A DNA stretch of 64,000 nucleotides, from the NCBI RefSeq assembly GCF_006476045.1, contig NZ_SRZY01000011.1, positions 186,001 to 250,000 of the forward strand, given 5' to 3'. Below, piece by piece: positions 9,448 to 17,802 of the stretch. The translations under genes were made by a program, and so were the position numbers. The stretch comes from Sphingobacterium lumbrici (GTDB taxonomy: Bacteria; Bacteroidota; Bacteroidia; Sphingobacteriales; Sphingobacteriaceae). The notes beneath the pieces were generated by a model. The model was not told the DNA's origin. It saw nothing but the letters and a program-made list of their open reading frames with translations, and searched no databases. Positions within the stretch are counted from its first letter, which is position 1. Every line of letters starts with the position of its first letter.

Positions 9448-10644
9448 TTATATTTTCTCGCTGATTAGTTTACCGATTGATAAGCAGGATGTTGCTGCGG
9501 GTGACGGCGCGTTTCTAACGTGTATAATATTGTTCCCTTCGGTCATGTTGAAATCATCTATGAGGTTCCCGTTTCGGTCACAAGCCTGTGCCCTTACTCC
9601 GGCTCCGCCATCTATCAAATCTTTCTCCTGAACTTCAGGAATTAATTTTTGAAGGGATTTTGTAAACGAGGATTTAGATAACGAGCGGTACATCTCCATC
9701 ATTCCTGTCTTGCCATATTTCATTACAATTTTCCAAAATCCCGGCCAGGTCAGCGTTTGGGACAAATCGGTCAGGTTGATATCAGAGAACTTATATCCTT
9801 CTCTTTTAAAAGCTAATACGGCATTTGGTCCGGCCTCTACTCCCCCGTTTATCATCCTTGTGAAGTGTACACCTAAAAAAGGAAACTCAGGATTGGGTAC
9901 CGGATAAATAAGGTTATTCACAAGGTATTCCTTTTCAGGTCTGAGCTTGTAATATTCTCCACGAAATGGAATAATCTGTAGATCATTATTATCACCGGTA
10001 AGGTTAGCAACCCGATCAGATTGTAATCCGGCGCAGGTAACAATCTTTTCCGTTAGATAGGCTTCTTTAGAAGTCGTAACCGCATATTGCTTCTGCGTGG
10101 TTTTAATCGATCTAACCTCTTCGCTAAATCTAATATCACCTCCAAGTTCTTCCGTAATTAGGATTTGAAGTTGTTTAGCCATCGCCGGATAATCAATTAT
10201 TCCCGTTTGAGGAGCATGTAGCCCCGCTACACCTGCTACATGTGGTTCATATTCGCCTAATTGTTCTTGATTTAATTTACGGATTGTAGTCAGCCCATTT
10301 TGAACACCACGCGAATAAATGTTTTCCAAAGCAGTTAATTCACTACTGTCAGATGCGACAATTATTTTACCGCAGATATCATAGGGTATATCATATTGGT
10401 CAGCAAAAGCAATAAGTGAATGATATCCGTTTATACAGTTTTGAGCCTTTAAACTTCCAGGTCTATAGTAAATCCCGCTATGGATCACACCGCTATTATT
10501 CCCAGACTGATGCTTTGAAACCTGATTTTCCTTTTCGAGAACGAGTAACGATTTGTCAGGATATTTCAGTTTAAGATGATAGGCTGTAGAAAGACCTACT
10601 AATCCAGCTCCAACAACGATAATATCATAGAACTTAGTCATCAT
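9448..10644 (-). CDS. lhgO: L-2-hydroxyglutarate oxidase
   Basis: A 398-residue FAD-dependent oxidoreductase with the dinucleotide motif VVGAGLVGLS (10-19), SGNNSGVIHSGIYY (about 67-80) and the C-terminal GAGVRAQACD signature of LhgO/L2HGDH. It oxidises L-2-hydroxyglutarate to 2-oxoglutarate and passes electrons to the membrane quinone pool. It is the first gene of the wbpE-wbpD-wbpB operon, which suggests it recycles 2-hydroxyglutarate made by WbpB. The start shown gives MMTKF; the second methionine is an equally good start. Confidence 0.9.
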   Translation of the reverse strand: MMTKFYDIIVVGAGLVGLSTAYHLKLKYPDKSLLVLEKENQVSKHQSGNNSGVIHSGIYYRPGSLKAQNCINGYHSLIAFADQYDIPYDICGKIIVASDSSELTALENIYSRGVQNGLTTIRKLNQEQLGEYEPHVAGVAGLHAPQTGIIDYPAMAKQLQILITEELGGDIRFSEEVRSIKTTQKQYAVTTSKEAYLTEKIVTCAGLQSDRVANLTGDNNDLQIIPFRGEYYKLRPEKEYLVNNLIYPVPNPEFPFLGVHFTRMINGGVEAGPNAVLAFKREGYKFSDINLTDLSQTLTWPGFWKIVMKYGKTGMMEMYRSLSKSSFTKSLQKLIPEVQEKDLIDGGAGVRAQACDRNGNLIDDFNMTEGNNIIHVRNAPSPAATSCLSIGKLISEKI

Positions 10645-10789
10645 TACAATCTTCGATCTAGCGTCTTTTTGTAGACATTTTCAGTTGTTAAAGATAGTAA
10701 GAAAAGCATATAAACCCGATAAAACGTTAAAGGAATAAAACAATAAATTTTTCAGTGTAAGTTGCTTTTTAGTACCGTGGTAAGAGCGA

Positions 10790-11026
10790 TTATTTCTTAA
10801 TTAACGGTATTAACAGGTATTCGAGGCCATTTAGTTTGATTTCATACAGCGTAGCGAGTTGAATTCCTAGTTTTCCAGATGGAAATCCTTTTTTATGAAA
10901 CCAAACTAGATAAGGCTCCGGTAAACGACAGAGTAACCATCCCTGATATTTGCCAAATGGCATTTTCGAATTGGCTAACTCTGTCAATAATTCAGGATTA
11001 AAAAAATCATTCTCTTGTTTTGCCAT
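10790..11026 (-). CDS. DUF3820 family protein
   Basis: A 78-residue protein with the DUF3820 pattern: MPFGKYQGWLL, LPEPYLVWF, a KKGFPSGKLG turn, and YEIKLNGLEYLL at the end. The ATG at 11026 is chosen over an upstream TTG at 11059 because it fits the family's N-terminus. It overlaps the end of the GT2 gene by 20 nt and is probably co-transcribed with it. The family is small and of unknown biochemical function. Confidence 0.85.
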   Translation of the reverse strand: MAKQENDFFNPELLTELANSKMPFGKYQGWLLCRLPEPYLVWFHKKGFPSGKLGIQLATLYEIKLNGLEYLLIPLIKK

Positions 11027-11759
11027 GTATGATGCGGTGTTTGAGTAGACGAAATGCAATGATCCCGTGATTTATGATGTTCGGAATTGTTCCGTAGTGT
11101 TTTTTAAGAATTTCGTAACGTTCTTTGAGACTTTGTTGATGTCTCTTTTGAGACATACCACCTACCAAATACTTCGCTACGTATTGATGAATATTTACTG
11201 TAGTTCTAGCCTTTTTCGCAGCGCGTATTACCCAATCGATATCTGCACTCAATTGGTATTGCTGGTCATAGGGTTCGGCAATCGTCCGTTTTACATAGAT
11301 CGCTTGGTGGCACACATTCATGCCATAACGAAATGATTTCCAATCAAACGTTTTGGGAGCTGCATGTCTGCGATTACCAACAATATGACGTTGTTCATCG
11401 ATGAGTTTAGTCTCGCCATAAATGATATCCGCGTTATCCCCTTTTTCTACAATTTGTTCGATCGTATTTAAATCAAATAGCTCGTCTCCTGAATTCAAAA
11501 ACATAACATAGTCGCCCGTGGCAATTTGTAATCCCTTGTTCATGGCATCATAAATGCCCGTATCCTTTTCAGAAATGATTTTAGATACCTGATCTTCGTA
11601 TTGTTTGATGATCTCTATTGTGCCATCTGTAGATTCACCATCTACAATAATATATTCAATATTTTTATAAGTCTGCCCGAGTACAGATCGTATTGTATAT
11701 TCAATATCTCGAACATTGTTATAAACAATGGTAATAATTGATATTTTTGTATTTTCCAT
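11007..11759 (-). CDS. Family 2 glycosyltransferase (WcaA-like)
   Basis: About 250 residues with a GT-A fold: the N-terminal SIITIVYNN, the nucleotide-binding VDGESTDGT (about 40-48), and FLNSGDELF (about 88-96), which occupies the DxD position as SGDE. The ATG at 11759 is preferred to a GTG one codon upstream. It is likely to add one sugar to a surface oligosaccharide on the cytoplasmic face of the membrane. It is followed by the DUF3820 gene and is divergent from the GT4 gene. Donor and acceptor cannot be predicted. Confidence 0.9.
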   Translation of the reverse strand: MENTKISIITIVYNNVRDIEYTIRSVLGQTYKNIEYIIVDGESTDGTIEIIKQYEDQVSKIISEKDTGIYDAMNKGLQIATGDYVMFLNSGDELFDLNTIEQIVEKGDNADIIYGETKLIDEQRHIVGNRRHAAPKTFDWKSFRYGMNVCHQAIYVKRTIAEPYDQQYQLSADIDWVIRAAKKARTTVNIHQYVAKYLVGGMSQKRHQQSLKERYEILKKHYGTIPNIINHGIIAFRLLKHRIIHGKTRE

Positions 11760-11829
11760 CACGGCGTAAAAATAGAGAGTAAAAAAGAGATTTAAGACGT
11801 GTAAGAGAAAATAATTTTAATAAGGAGTT

Positions 11830-13005
11830 ATGAAAATATTAATGATATGTGATTTCTATGGTATCGGACAGCAATATCAAGATAATATGATGGCAAAATA
11901 TTATCATTTGTCAGGTCATGAAGTTCATATTGTTTCCAGTACATTTGGTAATATTTTTGATTATATAAATGATAACTACGATGGGGCAGTGAAGTCGTAT
12001 ATAGAAACCGATTTATATGCCACAATTTATCGGACGCGATACGTCGTAAAGTACAAAGATATATTGAAAGTATTTGAAAATATAAAGGGAAGAATAGAAA
12101 ATATACTGCCTGATTTAATTTATTTTCATGGCGTTTCTTTTAATATGCATCAGGCTATTCCTTATTTGAAACGTAACTCTTCGGCTCGTATGATTATGGA
12201 CTATCATGCAGATTACTCCAATATTGGGCAATCATGGAAATCTGTCCATTTACTTCACGGTGTTTTTCGTAAATACTATTTAAAAAAATATCTATCTTAT
12301 TTATCAAAGATATATCCGATTGTGCCGAATAGTGCAAAATTTTTGAATGAAATTTATGGCATACCTATGGAGCGGATGAAGGTGTTGCCTTTAGGGTACG
12401 ATGAGGTGGAAGCAGAGCGTATTAAAGAGGCAGTAAGCCGGTCGGAAATTCGTGAAAAATTGGGCGTTCGGAGCAATGATTTTCTTATTGTGAGCGGAGG
12501 AAAATTTACGCGAGAAAAGAGGACAGAGCTTTTGTTGAAGGCTGTAAACTCGTTGAATGATCCACGTATTCATTTGGTATTATTCGGCAAATCTTCTTCA
12601 GAAGATGATCAATATGAGAAGGAATTGCAGGCTATCGCTAATGACAACACTCATTTTTTAGGATGGCTAAATAGTGAAAAGACATTGACTTACATGTATG
12701 CGGCTGATATGGCTGTGTTTCCAGCCAGCCAGTCTGTCATGTGGCAACAGTGTATAGGAATGGATTTGCCGCTCATTGTTGGTAACAGTGGTGAACAAGA
12801 TCCCAGCTATTTGAATCAGTATGATAATATGGTGATCCTGGATAAAGACGACATTGATGCCGATGAAATAGCGAGACAATTAAAAAAGATCTTAGATGAA
12901 CCTGCAGTATATGCCAAGATGAAACTAGGGGCAACGAAAATGGCTCAGGAGTACTTGAAATACAGTGCGATATGTATGACGACGATTAAGGATGTTTTTG
13001 GTTAA
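11830..13005 (+). CDS. Family 4 glycosyltransferase
   Basis: The 391-residue protein starts with MKILMICDFYGIGQQYQ, has a linker ending in VPNSAKFLNEIYGIP, and then a second Rossmann domain (ILSGGKFTREKRTELLLKA type) as in GT-B enzymes of family GT4. The usual C-terminal E-x7-E region is only loosely conserved (AADMAVFPASQSVMWQQCIG). It acts in polysaccharide assembly with the adjacent flippase and GT2. Its last 20 nt overlap the convergent flippase gene. Confidence 0.85.
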   Translation: MKILMICDFYGIGQQYQDNMMAKYYHLSGHEVHIVSSTFGNIFDYINDNYDGAVKSYIETDLYATIYRTRYVVKYKDILKVFENIKGRIENILPDLIYFHGVSFNMHQAIPYLKRNSSARMIMDYHADYSNIGQSWKSVHLLHGVFRKYYLKKYLSYLSKIYPIVPNSAKFLNEIYGIPMERMKVLPLGYDEVEAERIKEAVSRSEIREKLGVRSNDFLIVSGGKFTREKRTELLLKAVNSLNDPRIHLVLFGKSSSEDDQYEKELQAIANDNTHFLGWLNSEKTLTYMYAADMAVFPASQSVMWQQCIGMDLPLIVGNSGEQDPSYLNQYDNMVILDKDDIDADEIARQLKKILDEPAVYAKMKLGATKMAQEYLKYSAICMTTIKDVFG

Positions 13006-14449
13006 TCTTTTTTGTTTTTAATAGTTCCAACCCCTCTTTTAGCGCATCGGCTTTTAATAGATACATTATTCCGACGTACATACTACCTGCGATGAGAATT
13101 TTGGCGGTAAAACGAAGATATAGCAGGTCGATATTTAAGGTGATAAAGTGAGTCGCTAATATAGTGCCGGCCATTATTAAGCTGTACTTTCCGACAATGT
13201 TGAATAGAAGGAAATATGGAATTGAAGTGATTTTGCAAACATAGTATTGCCAAATCAATAACCAAATTATATTGAGGACAGCGTAGCCCGTGATCATTGT
13301 CAATATGCCATAAGGGTAAATTACCAATTGGAGAGCGATCTGTAATAAACAAAGAGAAATGGTTATTGTTCGGTAAATGGCCGAGTTTCCGCTGCTTAAT
13401 ATTAGCTGTGTGTATAAGATCGATACGATTAGAAAAGGAGATACCAAGGTAAGGAATTGTAAAAATGCGGCACTTTCAATCCATTTCTCGGTAATCAAAA
13501 TTACAATAAAATCCTGGGCACAGAGTGATAATATAAACATGCAGGGAAAGGCGATGAAACAGGTGAAATCCACTAACTTGATAAATATCCGATTATGCCG
13601 CTCTTTGGATTCTTTGACCTCGGATAATAGAACCTGCGTTATGTTTTGGAGCATTCCCGAGATCACGGACTGGCTTGTTGTCGACCATTTATTTCCCTGT
13701 GTGTAGTTCCCTACATCGATGGTGTTATAAAACTTTCCCAATAAGGGGGCAAAAATATTATTGCTGATCTGGCTTACGATGTTAGTGGCTAATATATTCA
13801 AGCTGAACGGTGCCATTTCTTTGATGGGTGCTAAACTGAATGTGAAGGTGGGCCTAAAGGGGGAATAGTACCAAAATAACAGCATGACGATAAATTGGTA
13901 CACGACGTTGATACTTGCGAACGCCCAATAACTGTAGCCGAGCAGCGCCAGTGTAATCCCGGCAGCATTGGATATAACGGATCCGACTACTGCAGCGATC
14001 GCACGATGCTTTATTTGTTGATTTTTGAGTAAATATGCATTTTGAGCAACCGAGAAGCTGGAAAATAGGATGGTAGTAAAACAGTATCGCGCTAAGGAGA
14101 CGAGTCTCGGCTCATCAAAAAAAACGGCGATAGTAGGCGCAAGGAAATAAAGCGAAAGATAAAGGAATGTGCCAAAAGAAATATTGAACCAAAATATGGA
14201 ATTGTAATCTTTTTCGTCAATTGCTTTCCGATTGATTAATGCGGTCAAAAATCCGGATTCTTGAATTGAGGTGGCAACTAATGTGAAAATAGTCAACATC
14301 CCTACAATTCCGTACTCTGTTGGAGAAAGAATCCGAGATAAGAAGACCCCGAAAGCTAAAGTTAGAATCTGAAGGACTAAATTGCTTGAGCCACTCCAAA
14401 AAAAATTTTTTAGCGTCTTTTTCTTTAGCGAATATTCTTTTTCCTTCAC
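12986..14449 (-). CDS. Lipopolysaccharide biosynthesis flippase, Wzx/MOP superfamily
   Basis: A 487-residue protein with about 12-14 hydrophobic helices and the typical start KKKTLKNFFWSGSSNLVLQ followed by SRILSPTEYGIVGM. It belongs to the polysaccharide_synt/WzxC branch of the MOP superfamily, which moves undecaprenyl-linked oligosaccharides across the inner membrane. No Wzy polymerase or ligase was recognised in the window, so the full pathway must be completed elsewhere. The DeoR gene lies 38 nt upstream on the same strand. Confidence 0.9.
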   Translation of the reverse strand: MKEKEYSLKKKTLKNFFWSGSSNLVLQILTLAFGVFLSRILSPTEYGIVGMLTIFTLVATSIQESGFLTALINRKAIDEKDYNSIFWFNISFGTFLYLSLYFLAPTIAVFFDEPRLVSLARYCFTTILFSSFSVAQNAYLLKNQQIKHRAIAAVVGSVISNAAGITLALLGYSYWAFASINVVYQFIVMLLFWYYSPFRPTFTFSLAPIKEMAPFSLNILATNIVSQISNNIFAPLLGKFYNTIDVGNYTQGNKWSTTSQSVISGMLQNITQVLLSEVKESKERHNRIFIKLVDFTCFIAFPCMFILSLCAQDFIVILITEKWIESAAFLQFLTLVSPFLIVSILYTQLILSSGNSAIYRTITISLCLLQIALQLVIYPYGILTMITGYAVLNIIWLLIWQYYVCKITSIPYFLLFNIVGKYSLIMAGTILATHFITLNIDLLYLRFTAKILIAGSMYVGIMYLLKADALKEGLELLKTKKINQKHP

Positions 14450-14487
14450 GGTCTAAATAATAAACTCTCCATTAGAAAATTCTGTTG

Positions 14488-15231
14488 CTATATAACGGAC
14501 AAGTACTTTTCAAATTCTTTCAATGACTTATCAGAAGATGGTAAATCAGTAACTAAATAGCTTATATCTTTAAGAGATGCTACGCGCATCTTTTGATTGG
14601 AATTCAATTTTTCTGCAATACTTAAAATTGCAACATATTTAGAACATTTGATCATCGCACGTTTGATTTGTGCAACTTCCCAATCTGAATCTGTAATGCC
14701 TTCTTCTACAGAAAGACTGTTCGTTCCTAATAAACAGAGATCAACACGTATGTCTGCCAGTTCGTTTATCACTTGCGAACCGGTGACGATATTCGTATTT
14801 CTAGACAACTTACCACCAATTAGAATGACTTCAATGTTCTCTTTTTCCGCCAATTCTAGTGCTACTAGCGGACTGATTGTAAAGAACGTGCATTGGATGT
14901 CATTCGGGATAAGACGGGCTAATTCTATCATTGTTGTACCACCTCCAACTAAAACAGTCATGCCATTTGTTATCAGCGACAGTGCTTTGCTTGCAATTTC
15001 TTTCCTTCCTTCTTTTGCATACACATTTCCCTCCTGGAACGGGAATTGAAAAGATTTTGACAGCGCTCCTCCATATACTTTGATGACTTGTCCGTTTTCT
15101 GCCAATTCATTCAGATCTCTTCGAATAGTATCTTCAGAGACATTTAGTTGGACACTTAGATCTGATGAGAGCACTTTATTGTGCAGATTTATCTGATGAA
15201 GGATATAAGCTTGTCTTTCTTCTTTAAGCAT
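14488..15231 (-). CDS. DeoR/GlpR family transcriptional regulator
   Basis: A 247-residue regulator with an N-terminal winged helix (LSSDLSVQLNVSEDTIRRDL, about 18-37), GQVIKVYGGAL, and a C-terminal sugar-phosphate sensor domain with VGGGTTMIEL. DeoR proteins usually repress sugar catabolism genes and respond to phosphorylated sugars. No catabolic operon is adjacent; the nearest genes are the flippase and a repeat protein, so the regulon is not evident. Confidence 0.92.
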   Translation of the reverse strand: MLKEERQAYILHQINLHNKVLSSDLSVQLNVSEDTIRRDLNELAENGQVIKVYGGALSKSFQFPFQEGNVYAKEGRKEIASKALSLITNGMTVLVGGGTTMIELARLIPNDIQCTFFTISPLVALELAEKENIEVILIGGKLSRNTNIVTGSQVINELADIRVDLCLLGTNSLSVEEGITDSDWEVAQIKRAMIKCSKYVAILSIAEKLNSNQKMRVASLKDISYLVTDLPSSDKSLKEFEKYLSVI

Positions 15232-15244
15232 GAGAATGTGTTTA

Positions 15245-15784
15245 TTATCGATTGTTTTTTTTTGTATCGGTGGTATCCGATTTAGTTATGGCTGCTTTGA
15301 ACCGGGGCTTGAAACCTGCAGGTTTACTTGCGGCAGGAGTTTCTTCGGTAGCCTTATCTTCAGGTTTTTGTTCCCTATTCTCCTCGGTGGTATCCGATTT
15401 AGTTGTGCCTGCTTTGAACCGGGGCTTGAAACCCGTCGGCTTTTTAACTTTTTGTTCCTCGTTAATCGGCTCCGTTGCAGAAGCTAATGTTTTAGATGCA
15501 GGGGTGGTAGTTTTAGGCACTAATACAGGGCTTTCACCTCCCTTTTTCATATCAGGTTGCATTGCAGATGTAGGAGGGGTGTTTATTAGCTTAGCACTTT
15601 CTACTTCTTGTAATCTATAGCTTTTTCTGAGTTTGTTGAACCAAAATTTCTTGCTATGATCAAAACTTTTTTCGCCCATAGCATTATAATGGCTTTTGAA
15701 TTCTTCATAAAGCGGTAAATTAGATTGCTTTAAAGCATTCAAATCAATTTTTTTCTTAACAAAAAAATCTTCAAAGGTCAGCAT
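15245..15784 (-). CDS. Hypothetical protein with duplicated GFKPRFKA segments
   Basis: This 179-residue protein has a compact N-terminal region (about 1-60; FEDFFVKKKIDLNALK, then FWFNKLRKSYRL) that resembles a small conserved Bacteroidota domain, followed by a low-complexity Pro/Thr/Lys/Glu linker. The linker contains two copies of a KPxGFKPRFKA block followed by TKSDTT. I do not recognise a function. The stop is 13 nt upstream of the DeoR start on the same strand, so the two may share a transcript. Confidence 0.7.
   Translation of the reverse strand: MLTFEDFFVKKKIDLNALKQSNLPLYEEFKSHYNAMGEKSFDHSKKFWFNKLRKSYRLQEVESAKLINTPPTSAMQPDMKKGGESPVLVPKTTTPASKTLASATEPINEEQKVKKPTGFKPRFKAGTTKSDTTEENREQKPEDKATEETPAASKPAGFKPRFKAAITKSDTTDTKKNNR
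15267..15433. repeat. 50-bp in-frame direct repeat inside the GFKPRFKA gene
   Basis: Copies at 15267-15316 and 15384-15433 agree at 48 of 50 positions. The offset is 117 bp, exactly 39 codons, so expansion or loss of a unit would keep the frame. The repeat encodes the GFKPRFKA block. Confidence 0.9.
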
Positions 15785-15890
15785 TCACAAATGTAACGAA
15801 TTGAAAAGACAATTAAAACTCACATGATTAATGTTCGGCAGCAACGATTAAAATTGATTGAGGGGTCTTTTGGGCTATTGAGGAATATGT

Positions 15891-15933
15891 AAAAAAGAAA
15901 AAGAGGGTCTAAAAATCCCTCTTTTTCTTTTTT
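15891..15933. terminator. Strong bidirectional terminator
   Basis: A 17-bp perfect inverted repeat occupies 15891-15907 and 15917-15933, with GAGGG/CCCTC at its tip, long A and T tracts at its base, and a 9-nt loop. It lies just downstream of the yebC stop on the minus strand. Confidence 0.9.
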
Positions 15934-15954
15934 ACGCTGACTAGGATCAAATTT

Positions 15955-16680
15955 TTAATCCATATTATGATATACCGCCTGCACATCATCATCATCTTCA
16001 ATCTTATCGATCAGTTTTAGTACATCTGCGGCTTGTTCTTCTGTCAGGGAGGAATGAGTTAGGGAAACTCGCTCCAATTTTGCAGAACTTACTTCTATTC
16101 CTTTTTCTTCCAGCAATTTTTGCATATTGCCGAAGTCTTCGAAAGAAGTTTGTACAACGACTACATCGTTTCCTTCTTCATCAGATTCCACATATAGTTC
16201 TTCTAATCCGGCATCAATCAACTCCAATTCTAATTCTTCTACATCTAATTCATCAGCTGCAGGAAAGCGAAACATGGATTTGCGTTGAAAGATGAAATCC
16301 AAAGATCCTGTTTTGCCTAGGGATCCTCCCGCCTTGGTGAAATAGCTTCGGATATTAGCAACCGTACGATTGGTGTTATCGGTTGCAGTTTCGATTAATA
16401 CGGGTACTCCATGAGGGCCGTATCCTTCATAAACAAATTCTTCGTAGCCTTTTGAATCCTTTTCAGAAGCTCTTTTTATCGCGGCTTCAACGCGATCTTT
16501 AGGCATGTTTACTGCTTTGGCATTTTGAATAGCGGTACGTAGACGGGAATTATTTTCTGCATGTGGCCCACCTTCTTTCACCGCAATTGCAATCTCTTTA
16601 CCTAGACGTGTGAACTGAACTGCCATTTTAGCCCAGCGTTTAAATTTTCTTTCTTTTCTAAATTCAAAGGCTCTACCCAT
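15955..16680 (-). CDS. yebC: YebC/PmpR family protein
   Basis: A 241-residue protein with the family start MGRAFEFRKERKFKRWAKMA, the KEGGP and NMPKDRVEAAIKRA motifs and the three-domain YebC/TACO1 layout. The family is annotated as a transcriptional regulator; recent work also links it to ribosome function at proline stretches. It ends just before a strong terminator and follows the threonine dehydrogenase gene by only 4 nt, so the two form an operon. Confidence 0.95.
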   Translation of the reverse strand: MGRAFEFRKERKFKRWAKMAVQFTRLGKEIAIAVKEGGPHAENNSRLRTAIQNAKAVNMPKDRVEAAIKRASEKDSKGYEEFVYEGYGPHGVPVLIETATDNTNRTVANIRSYFTKAGGSLGKTGSLDFIFQRKSMFRFPAADELDVEELELELIDAGLEELYVESDEEGNDVVVVQTSFEDFGNMQKLLEEKGIEVSSAKLERVSLTHSSLTEEQAADVLKLIDKIEDDDDVQAVYHNMD

Positions 16681-16684
16681 TTTG

Positions 16685-17632
16685 TTATCCGTTTGTTTTA
16701 AGATTATCGATCATGTCTTTTGCCATAGATGCCAAATCAAATTCTAGTTCCCAATTCCAATCTTTACGTGCATAATCGTCTTCGATACTTTGGGGCCATG
16801 AATTGGCAATTGCTTGGCGAGGGTCTCCCTCTTTATAAGACATTTCAAAATTAGGAAGAATTTTTTTAATTTCTTCCGCAATCTCACGAGGGGTGAAACT
16901 TACACCGGCCAGATTATAACTGGAGCGGATTGTTAAATTCTCTGCCGGAGCATCCATGAGCTGTATAGTGGCACGTACTGCATCTTCCATATACATCATC
17001 GGTAATGCGGTGTCTTCTGACAAGAAGCATTCATATTTTCCAGTTCGTAGCGCTTCAAAGAATATATGAACCGCATAATCGGTGGTTCCGCCTCCAGGTT
17101 GAGTTTTCCATGAAATAATACCTGGATAGCGAATGCTGCGTATATCTAAGCCATGTTTGTTGTGGTAATATTCGCTAAGTCGTTCACCAGCCAATTTAGA
17201 AATACCATAAATACTGTTGGGATCCATGACACAATACTGGGGTGTATCTTTTTTAGGAGAGTGAGGCCCAAAAACCGCTATTGAACTCGGCCAAAAAATC
17301 TTTTTTATACCCAATTCAACTGCCAGATCTAATATGTTCAGCAATCCATTCATATTAAGGTCCCAGGCTTTTTGAGGGTATTGTTCGCCTGTCGCCGACA
17401 GCATCGCGGCTAGTAAATAGATTTGAGTAGGCTTATATTTCAGAAAAAGTGACTGGAGTCCTTCTTTGTCGAGAACGTTAGCAGACTCGAAGATTTCATT
17501 TTCGCCTAAAGTTTGCGGCTCACGTATATCTGAAGTAATAACCTGTTGGCTCCCAAATTTTTTTCTTAAAGCTACTGCTAATTCCGTCCCAATTTGGCCG
17601 TTAGCACCAAGAATAATAATTGTTTCTTTCAT
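16685..17632 (-). CDS. L-threonine 3-dehydrogenase, SDR type
   Basis: A 315-residue NAD-dependent epimerase-like SDR with GANGQIG at 9-15 and the catalytic Y142/K146 (IYGISKLAGE). The segment RYPGIISWKTQPGGGTTDYAV is the signature of the SDR-type threonine dehydrogenases known from psychrophilic flavobacteria, which differ from the zinc-dependent Tdh. It converts L-threonine to 2-amino-3-ketobutyrate. The partner ligase Kbl is not in the window. It is co-directional with yebC. Confidence 0.88.
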   Translation of the reverse strand: MKETIIILGANGQIGTELAVALRKKFGSQQVITSDIREPQTLGENEIFESANVLDKEGLQSLFLKYKPTQIYLLAAMLSATGEQYPQKAWDLNMNGLLNILDLAVELGIKKIFWPSSIAVFGPHSPKKDTPQYCVMDPNSIYGISKLAGERLSEYYHNKHGLDIRSIRYPGIISWKTQPGGGTTDYAVHIFFEALRTGKYECFLSEDTALPMMYMEDAVRATIQLMDAPAENLTIRSSYNLAGVSFTPREIAEEIKKILPNFEMSYKEGDPRQAIANSWPQSIEDDYARKDWNWELEFDLASMAKDMIDNLKTNG

Positions 17633-17802
17633 CTAAATAAATACTTTTTAAAAATGATGAAGCTTGCATGCGCTGTTTTATTTATTCACTGCTTGTTTGC
17701 TCCCAATGGCGTTCAAGAGTTTGTTTCGTTCAGTTTCTTTTTTGAGCAGCAGCTGTATGCAGGTTTCATTGCAGCAAAGATATGTCTTTTATTGCGTTTT
17801 TG

